From Acanthopleuribacter pedis (GTDB lineage Bacteria; Acidobacteriota; Holophagae; Acanthopleuribacterales; Acanthopleuribacteraceae): a stretch of DNA of 64,000 nucleotides. The stretch's first letter is position 1. Each line of letters starts with the position of its first letter. Both the position numbers and the translations under genes were made by a program. The stretch spans positions 51,341-115,340 of the forward strand of contig NZ_JAFREP010000033.1 of assembly GCF_017377855.1 (NCBI RefSeq), in the 5' to 3' direction. The notes beneath the pieces are model-generated. The model was not told the origin of the DNA. It saw only the letters and a list, made by a program, of their open reading frames with translations, and did no database searches. Below are positions 61,825-64,000 of the stretch, one piece after another.

Positions 61825-62076
61825 CTAAAGATACCCGTTCTCTTTGAGCCAAGTGCGCCACTGCTTTGAGTCAAATCCAAAATCTTGACCAGTTTTCCTT
61901 TTTAAAGTTTGATAAGCTTGTTCTTTCTCCATGAACAGACGAGTTTGGCTCTTAGGGATTTTTCCTTCTAGATTTCTTACTAGTCCCTCGAATGGTCTCA
62001 ATTTACTCAACAGGAGTCCTCCATACTTCAGTATAACTCCTTGAAGCTCCGATCTGTTGTGAAGATAGCCTTTCAT
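61825..62076 (-). CDS. Small protein coupled to the RHS gene (candidate immunity or accessory protein)
   Basis: The 83-residue hydrophilic protein (MKGYLHNRSELQGVILKYGG at the start, QAYQTLKRKTGQDFGFDSKQ then WRTWLKENGYL at the end) starts at an ATG that overlaps the TGA of the RHS gene by four bases (ATGA). Its DNA is AT-richer than the RHS gene. A TGQDFG..WR.W motif also occurs at the ends of some HEAT-type helical proteins. Small coupled genes after RHS genes often encode immunity proteins; that role is inferred from position only. The same frame runs on in the RHS gene as a shadow, so the ATG start is not certain. Confidence 0.5.
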   Translation of the reverse strand: MKGYLHNRSELQGVILKYGGLLLSKLRPFEGLVRNLEGKIPKSQTRLFMEKEQAYQTLKRKTGQDFGFDSKQWRTWLKENGYL

Positions 62077-64000
62077 ATCTTGTCGGAATTTTCTAGGTCG
62101 ACGATGAAGGCTGGGCCGAAGGGGTCGTGGGCCACCGCGTGGGTCCAGCGCTCTCCGTCGCCTTCTTTGCGGCCTACCGCGATCAGTTTTGAACCTTGGT
62201 ACGAGAAGATCAGCGGGGTTTGGTTGCCCTCGGTGGCGGCGCGGATGCGGCGGTGCCCGCTGTCGTAGGCGTACTCGATGCGGCTGCCGTCGGCCCGCTC
62301 GATGGCGCGCAAGCGGCGGAATCCGTCCCGTTCGTAACGGCCGCGCTGCTTGTTGGTTGAGACGGCGTCGACCTGGGTTAGGTTGCCGTTCTCCGGTTGG
62401 TAGGTCCAATCGACTTGGTGGGTGGTTTCCGGGTCCGCCGGTTGAACCACCGCACGCGGTGCCTCGCTGGTTTGTTGTGCGATGCGGCCGCCCTCGCCCT
62501 GGACCGTACTTCGGCCGCGCAGTTGGATTTCCACCAAGTCGTCGCTTCCCGAGGGGCTGGGTTGGTCGTGGAGGACCAGCGTCAGTTGGGTGAGCAACTG
62601 TTTGTCGCCGTTGCCGTAGCTTTCGGTGAAGGACAAGGTCTCCGGCGCTTTTTGGGGGCCGTTGCCCGTGTCCGCGATCTCGCGCTCCACCCGCACCTCG
62701 CCCAAGGTGTGGTTGGGGTTGTAACTTGGTACCAGCGTTTCGCGCAGGTCCGGGCCGGCGCGGGTGACCCGCGTGAGTTTGGCACCGGAATAATTTACCG
62801 CTTGGTCGCAATCCTCGCTCAAGCCGTTGCCGCCGGTTTCGTATTCGAGGCTGAGTTCGAAGGTGTCGGTGCTGCTGATGCTTTTGAGCAGGCCGTTTTC
62901 CTTGGTGACGGTGAAGGCGGTGCCGTCGCCCCAGGTCATTTGCGTGGGGTACCCTTCTTGCCAACCTTCGTAGCGCGTGTGCATGTTCGCGACCGAGACC
63001 TCGGTCAGGTTGCCGGCGGGATCGTATTGGTAGTTGAGGCTGGGGCCGCCTTCAATTTGAACGCCGGTTAATCGGTTGAGGTTGGTGCGGTAGCTTTGGG
63101 TCACGCCGTTGGCGTCGGTGAAGCGTTCTAGTCGGGTGAGGTCCTTGGATCCGGCCGGGTACACGAACTGTTCGCCGCGGCCGTCGGCGTGGGTCAGTTG
63201 CACGACCCGGCCCGTCGCATCGTAGGCCGGGGTGATGGTTTCCGAGATGGGTGTGCCGCCGGCGGGATGGACGGGCGCCTCGGCGATCAGGAAGTCGACG
63301 CGGCCGTCGCGCCAAGCGATGCGCCGCGCGGGGTGGTTGCCCTCGCTGATGACCACGGGCCGGCTTTCGGCGTCGTAGTCGGTGGTTTTGGGTGCGAGGC
63401 CGGGGTAACCCAGGGTGGTGACCCTGCCTTGGGTGTCGACCTCGGCAAATACCTGGTTGGGGAATTGCAGGACGCGGTTATCGCCCTCGGCGAAGAGGAG
63501 GTGGGTTTCGGGGCCGTTGCCGGCGTCGTAGGTCAGCGATTGCGGCGCGCCCCAGGCATTGAACTGCACCTCGGATGCGGCGCGGTGGGGCCGTTCGTGG
63601 CGGACCAGGTCACCCAAGGCGTTGAAATGGAAGCGCTCGGGGTGACCGGCGCTGGGCCGCAGGGTGATGCAGCGTGGCTGGCCGTTGTTGTGGTACGCAA
63701 CCGCCAGGTCGGCTTGTTTTTGGGTGTCGCGTTCCAGGGTTAAACGCAGCGGGCGGCCGGCTTCGTCGTATTCGGCGTAGTGGATGCGGCGTCCCTCGGT
63801 GTCGATGATGTTGCTCAGGTTGAGGCCGTCGTAGTGGAATCGGGTGGTGCGGGTCGGCGTGTGGACGGCTTGTACGCGGTTGTGGGCGTCGCGCAGGACG
63901 GCGTTTTGCACGGCGTAGCTTCCGTCGGGTTTTTGGACGGTCAGGGCCTCGAACTGACCGTCGGCGTCGTAGTAGAGGCGGCTGTTGCTGTTGTCCGGGC
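62073..64000 (-). CDS. RHS/YD-repeat protein, C-terminal part (5' end outside window)
   Basis: At least 642 codons of a large YD-repeat protein are present; the frame stays open to the window edge. Many YD units are seen: RLYYDADGQFEAL, TRFHYDGLNLSNIIDTEGRR, YAEYDEAGRPLRLTLER, DYDAESRPVVISEG, PAYDATGRVVQLTH, NYQYDPAGNLTEV, RYERDGFRRLRAIERADGSR, IEYAYDSGHRRIRAA. Such repeats build a closed beta shell that may enclose a toxin or form a surface fibre. The end (VAHDPFGPAFIVDLENSDKI) is abrupt: there is no typical DPxGxxGG core motif and no toxin domain, so the C-terminus may have been lost or exchanged. Confidence 0.88.
   Translation of the reverse strand, partial: PDNSNSRLYYDADGQFEALTVQKPDGSYAVQNAVLRDAHNRVQAVHTPTRTTRFHYDGLNLSNIIDTEGRRIHYAEYDEAGRPLRLTLERDTQKQADLAVAYHNNGQPRCITLRPSAGHPERFHFNALGDLVRHERPHRAASEVQFNAWGAPQSLTYDAGNGPETHLLFAEGDNRVLQFPNQVFAEVDTQGRVTTLGYPGLAPKTTDYDAESRPVVISEGNHPARRIAWRDGRVDFLIAEAPVHPAGGTPISETITPAYDATGRVVQLTHADGRGEQFVYPAGSKDLTRLERFTDANGVTQSYRTNLNRLTGVQIEGGPSLNYQYDPAGNLTEVSVANMHTRYEGWQEGYPTQMTWGDGTAFTVTKENGLLKSISSTDTFELSLEYETGGNGLSEDCDQAVNYSGAKLTRVTRAGPDLRETLVPSYNPNHTLGEVRVEREIADTGNGPQKAPETLSFTESYGNGDKQLLTQLTLVLHDQPSPSGSDDLVEIQLRGRSTVQGEGGRIAQQTSEAPRAVVQPADPETTHQVDWTYQPENGNLTQVDAVSTNKQRGRYERDGFRRLRAIERADGSRIEYAYDSGHRRIRAATEGNQTPLIFSYQGSKLIAVGRKEGDGERWTHAVAHDPFGPAFIVDLENSDKI

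Noticed and set aside
62077..62964. Long arginine/proline-rich minus-strand ORF inside the RHS gene
   Set aside because: It is the shifted shadow of the RHS coding sequence; only its last 83 codons, outside the RHS gene, look protein-like.

Overview
The window looks like chromosome from a Gram-negative, flagellate or gliding bacterium of the phylum Acidobacteriota, probably near the class Holophagae. This placement is inferred. It rests on a VWFA-related protein of the type named for Acidobacteria, a GWxTD-domain protein, a DUF4388 protein and outer-membrane functions (TonB receptor, O-antigen-type polymerase, Wzz-like protein). GC content is moderately high, and TTG and GTG starts are frequent.

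Layout. 1-3.4 kb: the C-terminal half of a CheB methylesterase, a GH113-like glycosidase and a two-receiver hybrid kinase. 3.7-6.1 kb: a TonB-dependent siderophore receptor behind a Fur-like operator. 6.1-7.3 kb: a gene-free island holding a 29-bp minisatellite, a cluster of small hairpins and six 53-bp tandem repeats. 7.3-9.8 kb: surface polysaccharide genes (polymerase and chain-length determinant). 9.8-18 kb: gpsA, a periplasmic-binding-like protein, a large M14 peptidase and a DUF4388 membrane protein. 18.2-25.9 kb: a translation and division block. It contains prfB with an intact programmed +1 frameshift, tRNA-Val, infC-rpmI-rplT, pheST with a PheT that lacks its tRNA-binding domain, a coiled-coil protein, zapA, a 6S RNA and ymdB. 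26-34.7 kb: a lone prepilin-peptidase N-domain protein, a DUF445 protein, a histidine-less kinase overlapping modABC, and a GWxTD pair. 35.2-37.1 kb: a cysteine dioxygenase-like cupin and an M20 peptidase. 37.5-53.7 kb: one long str-S10-spc-alpha ribosomal cluster from rpsL to rplQ. It lacks tuf, rpsN, map, adk, rpmJ and rpsD at their usual places. 53.7-61 kb: a glutamine amidotransferase, a KynB-type cyclase, a CcmH-like protein, a YdjM-like membrane protein, an AidB-type acyl-CoA dehydrogenase, two small unknown proteins and the VWFA protein. 61-64 kb: a degraded RHS/YD-repeat locus with a transposase fragment and a small ORF coupled to the RHS stop codon.

The most unusual signal is a dispersed family of 180-207 bp foldback elements. 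They have 20-bp terminal inverted repeats, TA at both ends and no ORF. Four full copies, one shortened copy and one half-site lie in this window. Three of the full copies separate convergent genes, and several end exactly on the neighbour's stop codon, supplying TAG or TAA. They look like non-autonomous mobile elements that settle at gene ends. A second class of extragenic structure is a set of clustered short hairpins with recurrent TGAA-type loops, found at 6.5, 37.2 and (less clearly) 59.8 kb.
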